Assembly: GCA_900095095.1 (NCBI GenBank)
Contig: FMBT01000377.1
Span: 1 to 64,000 of the forward strand
Direction of reading: 5' to 3'
Origin: Fragilariopsis cylindrus CCMP1102
Lineage: Eukaryota; Bacillariophyta; Bacillariophyceae; Bacillariales; Bacillariaceae
DNA length: 64,000 nucleotides
Shown in pieces: positions 1-8,938 of this stretch (positions within the stretch are counted from its first letter, which is position 1; every line of letters begins with the position of its first letter). Below the pieces are notes generated by a model. The model saw nothing but the letters and a program-made list of their open reading frames with translations. It had not been told where the DNA came from and did no database searches. The translations under genes and the position numbers were made by a program.

Positions 1-56
1 TATTATTAGGAACATATGCCAGTATGAATGTTCTGAAAATGGATAAAAAGAATTAG

Positions 57-262
57 ATCAGTTTGAAGATTTTGTGAACATGGAGACAATTGATATTTAT
101 AATGTCATTACGTTACGATTGGACGTACCCGATGCAATGAAGACGAAAAATGGAGATGGTGTGGTAGAACGTATTCAAGAATGGGCAAGATCGAAGCCAC
201 TCGGCAAGATAGCAGATCCGGAACAGTATGAAAAGATTAAGAGGGATCATAAAATGATCTAG
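57..262 (+). CDS. 3' end of an unidentified gene entering from the left edge
   Basis: An open frame runs to a TAG at 260-262 and encodes about 68 residues rich in charged amino acids, ending KRDHKMI. The frame is closed just upstream by a TAA at 44-46. A TAG at 54-56 followed by open sequence could be a 3' splice site, so this is most easily read as the last exon of a gene whose start lies outside the window. The in-frame ATG at 80 would give only 60 residues. I do not recognise the family and assign no function. It could also be a chance open frame. Confidence 0.3.
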
Positions 263-550
263 ACTAATATACAATTAATTATGTTTTTTTCTTCCTCGAA
301 AGGAATATATACCGTGTACGAGGGATTGATACTTTTATTCATGCTGACTGACAATTGAAACTTAATCAGAATCAGAATCTTGTGTAAGACTATTTTGGAC
401 CCTATCAAAGTTTACTTAGAAAATACACTAGAATACATCTATGATATCTATGATTACGAACAAAAAACACAGACGAACTTTTTACATTATAGTACTATAA
501 TAGCAATTGCATATTATGCCTAAGAAGAGAAGCAGGTGGTCGTCAGTCAG

Positions 551-2062
551 TTAACATGCTGTTAATGTATTATATAAATTAATATCAATATCATTTCTTT
601 TCTTCAAGATATCTTTTGTTTTGTCTGATAATTCTTCCATTGGTAGTATATAATTTGCTAATTTTGATTCATTATCACATGATGCTTGTGGTATTGTTTG
701 TTTTTTTATTCCTCCTCCGCCATTAGTGGCTGAAAATAATGTTGATAATCCTCTAACACCATTGAAATACATATCTTCAATAGAACGTGCATATATTGGA
801 TCATCACGTAACCATTCCAATACAATAATTAAATCATATCTATAAAATAATTTATAGGATTCTTCTTTTAATATATGACCAAAATTTGTTAATTTACCTT
901 GCTCTGTATTATTATTATTATGATGATGATGATGATAATAATATTCACTATTTGGATATGTTATATTATATAATGTGGTATTTCTTATATTATCAGCATC
1001 CTGAGGATGATACATACCAGTTATCCAACGTGAGAAACAATTTGTGGAGCATGCCCATAGCTTGTTTGCTTGTGGTTGATTAAATTGTCCTTTTTGATTT
1101 GGCATATTATAGATAGGTTTCATTCCATACATAAATTCATTAAAGGTATACCTTTGATTCTCTTTTGTTGGTATAAATTTTAATTTGTGAAGTGGGATTT
1201 GTGTTGGATCCATTTTTTTTTTTCTATACTGATTTATAATCTTTCTATTTTTTAGTAATTGTTCATCCCCAAGGCATGACCAACGTTCACTATATTTGTA
1301 ATGTGATATTGCTCTTGCTATAGGTTCACGAATATGTGTTACATATAAAGTGTCACCAGAGTAATCCCATTGTTCATTTTCATTATTATAATGTTTTGAT
1401 GTACTATTAAGATACGTATGTCTTTGACGATTATTTCGTCCATATTTTGTTACTTTTGTGGAAGTTTGTTCATCTTTGTAGTACCTATGAAATCCATCAT
1501 CATAATGGTTTAGTTGGAGACATTGCTTATGACCTTCACACGAATGTAATTTTGTGTAAGAGGTTTGATTGGATTTTATAACTTTTTGTAAATACTTTAC
1601 AAGATGTGTTCCACCAGCTTTTCTCATATGACGAAATTCGATCTTTGTTGGTCGTATTCCATTACTATTATTATTTTTATTATCTTGTGGTCGATAGAAG
1701 TGATCATTATTGACATCATTCGTCGTCCTGTTATTTCGAAGATAATAATATGGTCGACAGGCAGGAGATATCAACTTGGACGATGACTTTTCTTCTTTGA
1801 ATGATTGTTGATTTGTTCCCTTATTAATGGTATTATTATTATCGTCGTTTGTATTAGTATTATTATTATTATACGTCACAGAGGATGTTCTTGTAAACAA
1901 TAATTCATTACCATCGTAGTTGTGTTGTAATTGTAATTTAGTTTCCTTAATAAGGCTATGAATGGCAAGCATCACAATAACAACAAACAGAACGGAACGA
2001 CGATATAACGATGACATCGTACTTCTTTTACTTTCTTCGTCATCGCTCTTATTTTGTAACAT
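551..2062 (-). CDS. Golgi-type membrane sulfotransferase
   Basis: A 503-residue single-exon gene. Residues about 21-38 are one hydrophobic segment after a short basic cytoplasmic N-terminus, the layout of a type II Golgi membrane protein. A low-complexity Asn-rich stem follows (about 64-135). The catalytic part carries the two PAPS-binding signatures of the sulfotransferase superfamily: the 5'-phosphosulfate loop MRKAGGTHL at about 146-154 and the 3'-phosphate motif HIREPIARAISHY at about 243-255. By family knowledge it would transfer sulfate from PAPS to a glycan or protein acceptor in the Golgi lumen; the acceptor cannot be read from sequence. Several Cys in the lumenal part could form disulfides. 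The ATG at 2062 is the first in frame, and the TM segment supports it. The neighbour on the right is the histone H2A gene on the same strand. Confidence 0.75.
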   Translation of the reverse strand: MLQNKSDDEESKRSTMSSLYRRSVLFVVIVMLAIHSLIKETKLQLQHNYDGNELLFTRTSSVTYNNNNTNTNDDNNNTINKGTNQQSFKEEKSSSKLISPACRPYYYLRNNRTTNDVNNDHFYRPQDNKNNNSNGIRPTKIEFRHMRKAGGTHLVKYLQKVIKSNQTSYTKLHSCEGHKQCLQLNHYDDGFHRYYKDEQTSTKVTKYGRNNRQRHTYLNSTSKHYNNENEQWDYSGDTLYVTHIREPIARAISHYKYSERWSCLGDEQLLKNRKIINQYRKKKMDPTQIPLHKLKFIPTKENQRYTFNEFMYGMKPIYNMPNQKGQFNQPQANKLWACSTNCFSRWITGMYHPQDADNIRNTTLYNITYPNSEYYYHHHHHNNNNTEQGKLTNFGHILKEESYKLFYRYDLIIVLEWLRDDPIYARSIEDMYFNGVRGLSTLFSATNGGGGIKKQTIPQASCDNESKLANYILPMEELSDKTKDILKKRNDIDINLYNTLTAC

Positions 2063-2752
2063 TTCATCTCAATAATAATGGCATTTAATGATAATAATGA
2101 GGAGAGAGATGATATAGTCAACTCACAATCCACAATACCGGTACAAGTAATCTCAATCTGCAATAGAATAATAGAACAATGGACGACAAAAGAAAAGTAT
2201 TGCTCTACATTTTATGGATACAGTAAGTTACAAGGATAATAGATTCTACAAAACGATATTGGACCTTTGTTTGACCTTAGGAAGAGCAACATCGGGCCCA
2301 AACAATGAAACCACTTCAGTCACGTACTAGTTTCATTCGTGCTCCGCGAACTTTCACTAGTAGTAAGGTAATTAAAAATCTGTACTACGGTAGTTACAAG
2401 TCGACAGAAGTAGAATGACAACGATAAAACAAACGGTCACGGATATGGAAGATCATAAACGCTAACTACCGATACATCATGATGGTGAATAATTTTTTAA
2501 TAGTTTCTTATAAATACATATTAAAAGGAGATTATAATTGATACGCGGTGTAATATTACAAAGGCGGGGGACGCCGAAGGAAGGAACAAATATGATTATG
2601 AGTTGATGTATGTTTGATCTGTTTCGAAAAATGTGGAGATTAAAATCTCCGGTTTGTTTTTGTATGTTTGTTTTATGATATTAATAATAAAACAACTGCG
2701 TTGTTTCAAGGCAAGGCAAGGCAAATAATAATATAATAAAATATATTGTTAT
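2063..2752. other. intergenic region between sulfotransferase and H2A
   Basis: This holds the promoter side of the sulfotransferase gene (left part) and the 3' untranslated region of H2A (right part). The H2A 3' stem-loop at 2635-2650 is the only clear element. AAGGC repeats lie near 2709-2724. A short palindromic CTACGGTAG-like stretch lies near 2380-2395. I see no gene. Confidence 0.6.
2635..2650 (-). terminator. histone mRNA 3' stem-loop of H2A
   Basis: On the minus strand this reads GGAGATTTTAATCTCC, a perfect 6-bp stem with a 4-nt loop, the exact geometry of the replication-dependent histone mRNA stem-loop (animal consensus GGYYCTTYTNARRRCC). It sits about 102 nt past the H2A stop. The same 16 bases, with the same CAAACC upstream flank and CACA downstream flank, occur after H2B on the other strand. 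In animals this hairpin is bound by SLBP and replaces the poly(A) tail; its use here is inferred. Confidence 0.75.
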
Positions 2753-3286
2753 TTATTTCTTGACAGTCTTCTTGGGAAGTAAGACAGCATGGATGTTGGG
2801 AAGAACACCACCCGATGCAATAGTCACACCACCTAATAATTTATTTAATTCTTCATCATTCTTCACCGCCAATGTAATATGACGTGGAACGATACGTGCT
2901 TTTTTATTATCACGTGCCGCATTACCAGCTAATTCCAGAATTTCCGCACATAAGTATTCCAGAACAGCAGCAAGATACACAGGTGCACCCGCACCCATTC
3001 GTGTAGCATATTTTCCTTGACGTAGGTATCTACCGATACGTCCCACCGGGAATTGTAATCCTGCCTTGGCAGAACTAGTGGTGGACTTTTTTTCGCCACG
3101 ACCTAAAACAAAAAAGAAGAGAAGAGTACGTTTAATATAAAAAGAAAGATATCGTCGTTAGAACAAGGCATTGACTTGAATGAATCAATCGTAATTAACA
3201 ATTAACAATTAGTTGTAGCACATATATAAACACAAAGGACAATACATAGAAAAAAAGAACATACCTCCTTTTCCTTTTCCGCTCAT
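2753..3286 (-). CDS. histone H2A
   Basis: Two exons: 3265-3286 (22 nt) and 2753-3102, with a 162-nt GT-AG intron after the seventh codon. Splicing gives a 123-residue protein starting [14 protein letters not shown] and containing the canonical H2A signature [14 protein letters not shown], the acidic-patch region and the docking domain. It ends in KKTVKK and lacks an SQ(E/D) motif, so it looks like core H2A rather than H2A.X or H2A.Z. It packages DNA with H2B in the nucleosome. The gene is divergent from H2B across 446 bp, the classic arrangement for co-expression in S phase, and its 3' region carries a histone stem-loop at 2635-2650. The exon 1 call rests on the exact match of both splice sites and the H2A N-terminus. 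Confidence 0.95.
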
Positions 3287-3732
3287 TTTGATTTGTTTTT
3301 TCTTTTGTTTATTTAAAAAAAATTAATTGTTTTTTATGAGAGGACGTGCAGGAGAAGGTGTCTGACGGAAAAACGAAGTTTTTGAAACACAAAATGCTTT
3401 TTAACGCGTATTGTCGTGCATTCACGTGTGCGTTTGTTGGTTCAAACACAAAAATGCAACGCGCCAGGAATTTTCATCGATTCTATTTCATGAGTGATCG
3501 TATCGTAGTAGCCGCGCCAGGTATTTATTGAACTTTATTTTGCGCGCACGCCGTCGGATTCTCCCTCCTCCTTCGCTATTAACACACACACCTAGGAACA
3601 CACACGCGTTGTAGTCACGTTGTACAGTGTATGCGATTGATAAAGAATTTTTAACTTCACTTCACATTCACATTTGCCATTCACTCATAATATTTAATAT
3701 CCAAACAAAAATATCCCAAAAAATATCCCAAA
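3287..3732. promoter_or_regulatory. shared divergent H2A/H2B promoter
   Basis: The 446 bp between the two histone start codons must hold both promoters. It is mixed in composition: GC-rich patches with GCGC/CGCG (about 3404-3465, 3513-3555 and 3605-3610) lie between AT-rich leaders. A 61-codon open frame inside it (3346-3531) has no protein-like features and is ignored. I cannot name a bound factor. Confidence 0.6.
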
Positions 3733-4312
3733 ATGGTGCGTTAGCTATACACCATTTGTGCATTACAATATAATGCAATCGATCTGTGTCGTTATGTTTG
3801 TATTCATATCATTGTTCATTGTACTGTTTATTTCGCCCATTCCTTTACATATAAACATGTCGTATTTCATACAATATATCATATTATCATTACATTATTT
3901 ACTCACCGTCGTCCATATTTCCATCCTTCTTCGATCATTCAACGTAAAGGCAAAAACACCAAGTAAACAATCTAGCAAGAAGGCTGCACCAGCCAAGAAG
4001 ACGGATGGTACTACCACCAAGCGTAAAAAAAAGCGTGTCGAATCGTATTCCACCTACATTTACAAGGTCTTGAAACAAGTCCATCCGGATACTGGTATCT
4101 CCAAGAAGGGGATGTCGATCATGAACTCCTTTATTAATGATATCTTTGAACGTATCGCCACCGAAGCAGGAAAGCTCGGAAAGTACAACAAGAAAGCCAC
4201 ACTATCCTCTCGTGAAATCCAAACTGCGGTCCGTTTAATGCTTCCTGGTGAACTTGCCAAGCATGCTGTGTCCGAAGGAACTAAGGCTGTGACCAAATTC
4301 AGTTCTGCCTAA
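3733..4312 (+). CDS. histone H2B
   Basis: Exon 1 is the ATG alone (3733-3735), followed directly by a GTGCGT donor. The intron is 3736-3949 (214 nt, ending TAAAG). Exon 2 is 3950-4312. The spliced product is 121 residues: [12 protein letters not shown], a Lys-rich tail, then the H2B histone fold with [25 protein letters not shown] and the C-terminal AVTKFSSA. An open frame extends upstream into the intron, but its hydrophobic translation is unlike H2B, so the ATG at 3733 is preferred. H2B pairs with H2A, whose gene lies head-to-head. A stem-loop identical to that of H2A follows at 4404-4419. Confidence 0.94.
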
Positions 4313-4403
4313 ATGCAATAAATGAATAAGTTCATTCTTACATCATTATTATTTACATTGTTGTTCTTCAAACAAATATAATAAACGACGAAAAAAACAA
4401 ACC

Positions 4404-4419
4404 GGAGATTTTAATCTCC
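4404..4419 (+). terminator. histone mRNA 3' stem-loop of H2B
   Basis: GGAGATTTTAATCTCC forms a 6-bp stem and 4-nt loop about 91 nt past the H2B stop, with CAAACC before and CACA after it. It is base-for-base the same as the hairpin after H2A on the opposite strand. This supports a functional 3'-end or SLBP-binding element rather than chance. Confidence 0.75.
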
Positions 4420-5283
4420 ACATTCTGAAACAGTCCACACACACAACCATTTACTGTACATTCTCATGCATCATTGTATATTATTATATATATAATAATT
4501 CTCTAACACAGACGAGACGACTTCAATTTTTACTTGTCGTAAGTTCTTTATGTATCATCATTACATACCTGTAATACATTTACTTTACTCAAACATCATC
4601 TGTGACACATATATACTACTGTACAATGTAGTTTTATTCAAAATACTGTACGACACTTTGTATTTTATGATCTGTGACTGTCATTGTACAGTACAACAAC
4701 ACGATGGACCCATTCGCTTTGATTTTCGTGCGATCGATCTTGTAGCCTCCCGCTTGCTTGCCAGAGAAATTAATGTAGAAATAAAGGAGTGTATAGTAAA
4801 AGAGATGACGTATCATTATATTAATCCTAATACAGTATGTTAGTACTTCAAGTAGTTAGTTAGTTGTTAGTTTCGATCCATTGTTTGTTCCTTTTGGCGA
4901 TATAACTCATGAGCCTTGTTCGTTGTGTATTTCTCATGCGATTTCGAATCAGTATTCTTTTTACTGATATCTGTCTGGTGCACAGTAATAAAGTGTAGAT
5001 TGTAATCCTACATAGTACAATATGTAGAATACATAACTGTTATTTGTACGATAGATCAGGGGAGTTGATTTAATCTGTGAGCATCGCGAGATGATTGACG
5101 AAAAACTGTTTTTAATTTCTCACGGCCCCCTCTCTTTCGTTGTCATTGTCGTGGTTCTTCATCATTTTTTGCCCTTGTTTTTGCATCCAATATTTCAAAA
5201 GCAAAAATAAATAAATCTCATTGTGATATAATCGCAACAGCTCGTTCACGAGGAGGCTGTCTTCCACCGAACAGGAAAAGAAA
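4420..5283. other. intergenic region downstream of H2B and upstream of the RAD18-like gene
   Basis: AT-rich sequence with several short TACTGTAC/GTACAGTA-like palindromic words and a (TA)n patch near 4480-4495. A 97-codon open frame at 4550-4843 is Tyr/Ile/Cys-rich and unconserved in appearance; I do not call it. The right end should contain the promoter of the RAD18-like gene. Confidence 0.5.
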
Positions 5284-6684
5284 ATGAATAAGCAACAGGT
5301 AGAGGACGATGACGTCAATATTATTTTTCAGGAAGATAATATTCCTTTGGATTTCCAAGATTTAGACAAAACTCTACGTTGCGTTATTTGTACCAGTCTT
5401 TTCGATAAAGCAGTTACTATTAAGGATTGTGGACACACGTATTGTTCAGTTTGTATTCGTAATCACTGGGTTGCATCACGGAATGGTGTTCATCGTCAGG
5501 TAAAGAAATGTCCGACTTGTCGTCAAGAGGTTAGTCAAGATGTTGACAAAGCTTTGGTCATGAATCGGAATATCCAAGAGGGGGTAAAGATTTTCAAACA
5601 AATGTTATTGAAAACACATAGATCATCATCACAGAAACAAGAAACCAAAGATTCGCCATCATCGTCATCATCGTCGTCATCATGTCGAAAAAAGAGACGA
5701 CGAACTGTAGCAGTACGGAAGTTATCGAATAATGTAAATTATGATGAGGATGCCAATGAAGATGCCGATGAAGATGATTACGAGGATGAACGTGACAACG
5801 ATGAGGATGAGGATGATAATATCGAAGAAGAAGAAGAAGATCAGGAATTGCCTATTCAGAAAACAATGGATTCAAGAAACTTAGGTCGAATGAAAAAGAA
5901 CGATCTACGAAAACTTTGTAAAGAATATGACCTACCATCAAATGGAAACGACGAAGAATTGAAAAACCGATTCAGATCTTTTCAGTCCATGTGGAACGCA
6001 GAAGTCGATAGTATCAATCCATTAAAACCATCGGATCTTGTCAAGAAATTAAAGGAAACGGAACAAGCACAACGAGAAGAGAAGAGCCGTGCGATAATGT
6101 CTGGGGTTGCCAATGATTCACAATACTTAAAGAAATTTAACACGTCTATCGAAAATGGGAATGAAGTCATCACTAGCGGAAATAGAAATTTCGACAAGAA
6201 ACTGGATGGGAACTTTGGCAGATTAACGGAACAGTTACGGGAGCGTTCGAGGAAGAAAGAATCTGGGTTTTCAGTTGCTGCCAAGAAAGTGCCTCCTGCC
6301 AAAAATAATGCATCTACTATTACAGCCGAAGTTATTGAAGTAATCGATATTGATTCTTCGTCATCCTCTGATTCACCTTCCGAGACTACTGGCCAACAAA
6401 AGCCATCAGCTGTAATGAACAAGGAGAACAATAATACTAAGTCGCCTTCTTCTTCTGAAAAATCATCATCATCGCCACCATCATCGTCTTTTTCTGTTGC
6501 ACGTGGTACACCTGCACCGAAATCTCGTCAACACTTTGTCAAAAATCAAAATCCGACTAGTTCAAAAAAGAAGCGACACTCAACTTCACCATCATCATTG
6601 ACCACTTGGATCTGCAATCGTTGCACGTACGAAAATAAGGGAGTAGATCACTTGTGTCTTATGTGCCGCAATAAACGTACATAA
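5284..6684 (+). CDS. RAD18: RAD18-like E3 ubiquitin ligase (RING, SAP, RanBP2 zinc finger)
   Basis: 466 residues, single exon. A C3HC4 RING finger lies at about 33-79 (C33, C36, C49, H51, C54, C57, C76, C79), followed by a Ser-rich and then a strongly acidic linker. A SAP DNA-binding motif (about 200-235) leads into a stretch like the Rad6-binding region of RAD18 (FQSMWNAEVDSINPLKPSDL). The C-terminus has a RanBP2-type finger WICNRCTY...HLCLMC (about 443-462). RAD18 with RAD6 monoubiquitinates PCNA at stalled forks in the nucleus and so starts translesion synthesis. Typical RAD18 has a UBZ4 finger between RING and SAP. I see none here, and the C-terminal RanBP2 finger, a class that often binds ubiquitin or RNA, may stand in for it. 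The start ATG at 5284 is chosen because the RING follows within about 30 residues. Confidence 0.85.
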   Translation: MNKQQVEDDDVNIIFQEDNIPLDFQDLDKTLRCVICTSLFDKAVTIKDCGHTYCSVCIRNHWVASRNGVHRQVKKCPTCRQEVSQDVDKALVMNRNIQEGVKIFKQMLLKTHRSSSQKQETKDSPSSSSSSSSCRKKRRRTVAVRKLSNNVNYDEDANEDADEDDYEDERDNDEDEDDNIEEEEEDQELPIQKTMDSRNLGRMKKNDLRKLCKEYDLPSNGNDEELKNRFRSFQSMWNAEVDSINPLKPSDLVKKLKETEQAQREEKSRAIMSGVANDSQYLKKFNTSIENGNEVITSGNRNFDKKLDGNFGRLTEQLRERSRKKESGFSVAAKKVPPAKNNASTITAEVIEVIDIDSSSSSDSPSETTGQQKPSAVMNKENNNTKSPSSSEKSSSSPPSSSFSVARGTPAPKSRQHFVKNQNPTSSKKKRHSTSPSSLTTWICNRCTYENKGVDHLCLMCRNKRT

Positions 6685-7567
6685 AAAAATAACCTAAGAA
6701 GACCGACTATAATGTACCATATACATGTATACAGTACATGTCTTTACAATATCATTATATTTACGAGCGAGATCAATATAGTAACACAGGAAATTCCAAC
6801 AATTTTCTCAAATCCTGGATAGGAAGTAATACCAGAGAAGAATATTGTATAGATAGTTTGGATAGGAACAGTAAATATGTCTGTTTTTCTCCTACGTTTT
6901 TTCTATGTTAGTATCCGTTCAAGGTTTCAATGATAATTTATTTCGAATCATGGCTTTGTTTTAATATTTGCTGGTCATCGAATTCTCTCGTACTTTTTTT
7001 TGGTACAATTATGCGATATGCTGTAACACAATTCAAACTGCAGTATATCATATTATACATGTGCATGTATATATAGATAAACTCAGCAGTAGGCTACCAA
7101 TTAGGTATTATATACATATAGTGCAGCACGAGGATGGTGAACAAATAATAGCAGTTCAAGTTAAGTAGATAAAATATTGAAGTTAACTTCCTGAAATTAA
7201 ACTACCGTACATACGGTAGTATGTTATTTTTCTTTCTCGTCCTGAGTTACTTACTTCATGCCTTAGAGTGGCTACATTGTAAACTCGACATATCTGTTTG
7301 TCACACAAATTACTTTTACAATATAGACAACTATACAAATCAATCGGTCATATTTCTAAATGAAGTACACTACGTCAGGTAAAATTCCTTACTATACAAA
7401 ATAAACCAACATGGTGTGATTTTGGTAATGGGTGTAATACAACCGGAGCGCATAGATGGGTAGATCCTTCCTCACATAAATTATTTAGGATATTGACACA
7501 GAGAAAAAAAGTCATGGATGGGTGGGGGAATAAATTGCTCATTAATTTATAATAATAAAAAAGTTTT
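6685..7567. other. intergenic region between the convergent RAD18-like and uL23 genes
   Basis: About 880 bp between two 3' ends. It is AT-rich with no protein-like frame. A 66-codon open frame at 6968-7168 starts from a non-ATG codon and has no recognisable feature. A perfect 20-nt inverted repeat lies at 7201-7220. Confidence 0.5.
7201..7220. repeat. perfect 20-nt inverted repeat
   Basis: The arms ACTACCGTA and TACGGTAGT are exact complements around a CA centre. It lies between two convergent gene ends, where it could help end transcription on either strand, or be a protein site. This is sequence observation only. Confidence 0.6.
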
Positions 7568-8229
7568 TTAGATTACACCAACTCTGTTAGCAACATCTAA
7601 TGCATCATAATCTTTGCTTAGTCGTACATAACTCTTCTTCAAACCACGTGGAGTGATAAGTGTGTTAACCTTTTCGCATTCAATGTTGTATAGTTCTCGT
7701 ACGGCAGCTTTGATTTGACGTTTGTTGGCTTTGATGTCAACAATAAATACTAGTGTGTTACTGTCTTCAATTAATTTCATTGATGATTCGGTAGTAAGTG
7801 GGTACTTAATAATGGAAAATGAATCAAGTCCAGCCTTCTTTGGTACACTCTTTTTGGCGTACTTTGGCTTTCGTGCTGCCTTTAGTGTTTTAGGCTTGTA
7901 AAAATGAACACCCGTATGGATACGGGTACCCTTTTTCGAGATACCCTTTTTAAGGGCATTCGCTACAGCGGATGCTTTGCCTATCAATATTAAATCAATT
8001 ATTGCATTACAATAAAAAATCATATCGCCACCATCAATCAACGAACAATCAATAGTTAATCATTAATCGAAATCAAAGGAAAAGTTCATCGTCGTATAAA
8101 TTCATACAAAAACAAGAAGACATAAGGTGAGTAAATATGAAATCCTGTACATTCGAAACAAGGAAGAAGACAGCATCATTGCGCAACACGATATATTCTC
8201 TCAACATTAGTCGTACCTGCGGGTGCCAT
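7568..8229 (-). CDS. RPL23A: 60S ribosomal protein uL23 (RPL23A)
   Basis: Exon 1 is 8217-8229 (13 nt, MAPAG with the fifth codon split), the intron is 7981-8216 (236 nt, GTACGA...GATAG) and exon 2 is 7568-7980. The spliced protein is 141 residues: a basic eukaryotic N-terminal extension ([20 protein letters not shown]) and then the uL23 core with the family signature around [29 protein letters not shown] and the C-terminal [10 protein letters not shown]. It binds 28S rRNA near the nascent-chain exit and forms part of the SRP/chaperone docking site. The intron within the first five codons parallels H2A and H2B here. The gene is divergent from the Na+/H+ exchanger. Confidence 0.95.
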
Positions 8230-8938
8230 TGTTGATTACTTTTATTATTTATTTTACTAAGAAGTAATGTAATTGTAGCGTTACAAGGTAGTGTTTACTA
8301 ACGTTACAAGTACTAATATAGACGAAGAAACGAAGAGTTGTGTTGTATTTTGTTGGTGTTTGTAAAATCAAGTAATTGAGTAAGAGATAAAAAGACGCTG
8401 AGGCGTACAGACAGATAAGGGACTCGACTGATTATCATTCCCGTAAACAAAGGATGGCCCTGGAGTGAAAAAAAATCCGACCCGCGCGTACATGCCAAGC
8501 ACGCCGTTATGTTTCACATTTTAACGTTACCTCTATCCAAAACTTAAAAGTTCGCTTCACTTTTTTGTATTGGTTGTTCAAACGCGTCTAAGCAAAGACG
8601 ATAATTTTTCACGTTGAAACTATCAAATCGGATTTTGCCTGGCACGATTTTTTATTTGTGTAATGTCGTGTCGTCTACTAGCAGCGTTTCACTAAGAGCA
8701 CTTCGTACTTGTACTTTGTATCGAGCGTGAATATCATTTTCTTTTCTTCCTGGATATAAGTTTCAATCATCGATTGGTGTCGAATCGGATCAGTCTCGAA
8801 CTGAAATTAGATTAGAAGGCTGTGTGGTGGATGAAGTAACAACAGAATATCATCAACAACAACAATAATTCCACGATCAAAGCAAACAAATATCAAAAAA
8901 ATCTACCGAAAGGGAAGGAACGAATAAAATAATTGATA
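8230..8938. promoter_or_regulatory. shared divergent promoter of uL23 and the Na+/H+ exchanger
   Basis: About 700 bp between the two start codons. It contains the uL23 5' side (8230-8500) and a long leader before the exchanger with CAACAACAACAATAA-type sequence near 8843-8868. No consensus core element stands out by eye and there is no gene. Confidence 0.5.

Noticed and set aside
3346-3531. 61-codon open frame in the H2A/H2B promoter
   Set aside because: Lies wholly inside the shared histone promoter and has no protein-like features.
4550-4843. 97-codon open frame after H2B
   Set aside because: Tyr/Ile/Cys-rich translation of AT-rich DNA, no domain, no conserved-looking segment and an antisense frame of similar quality.
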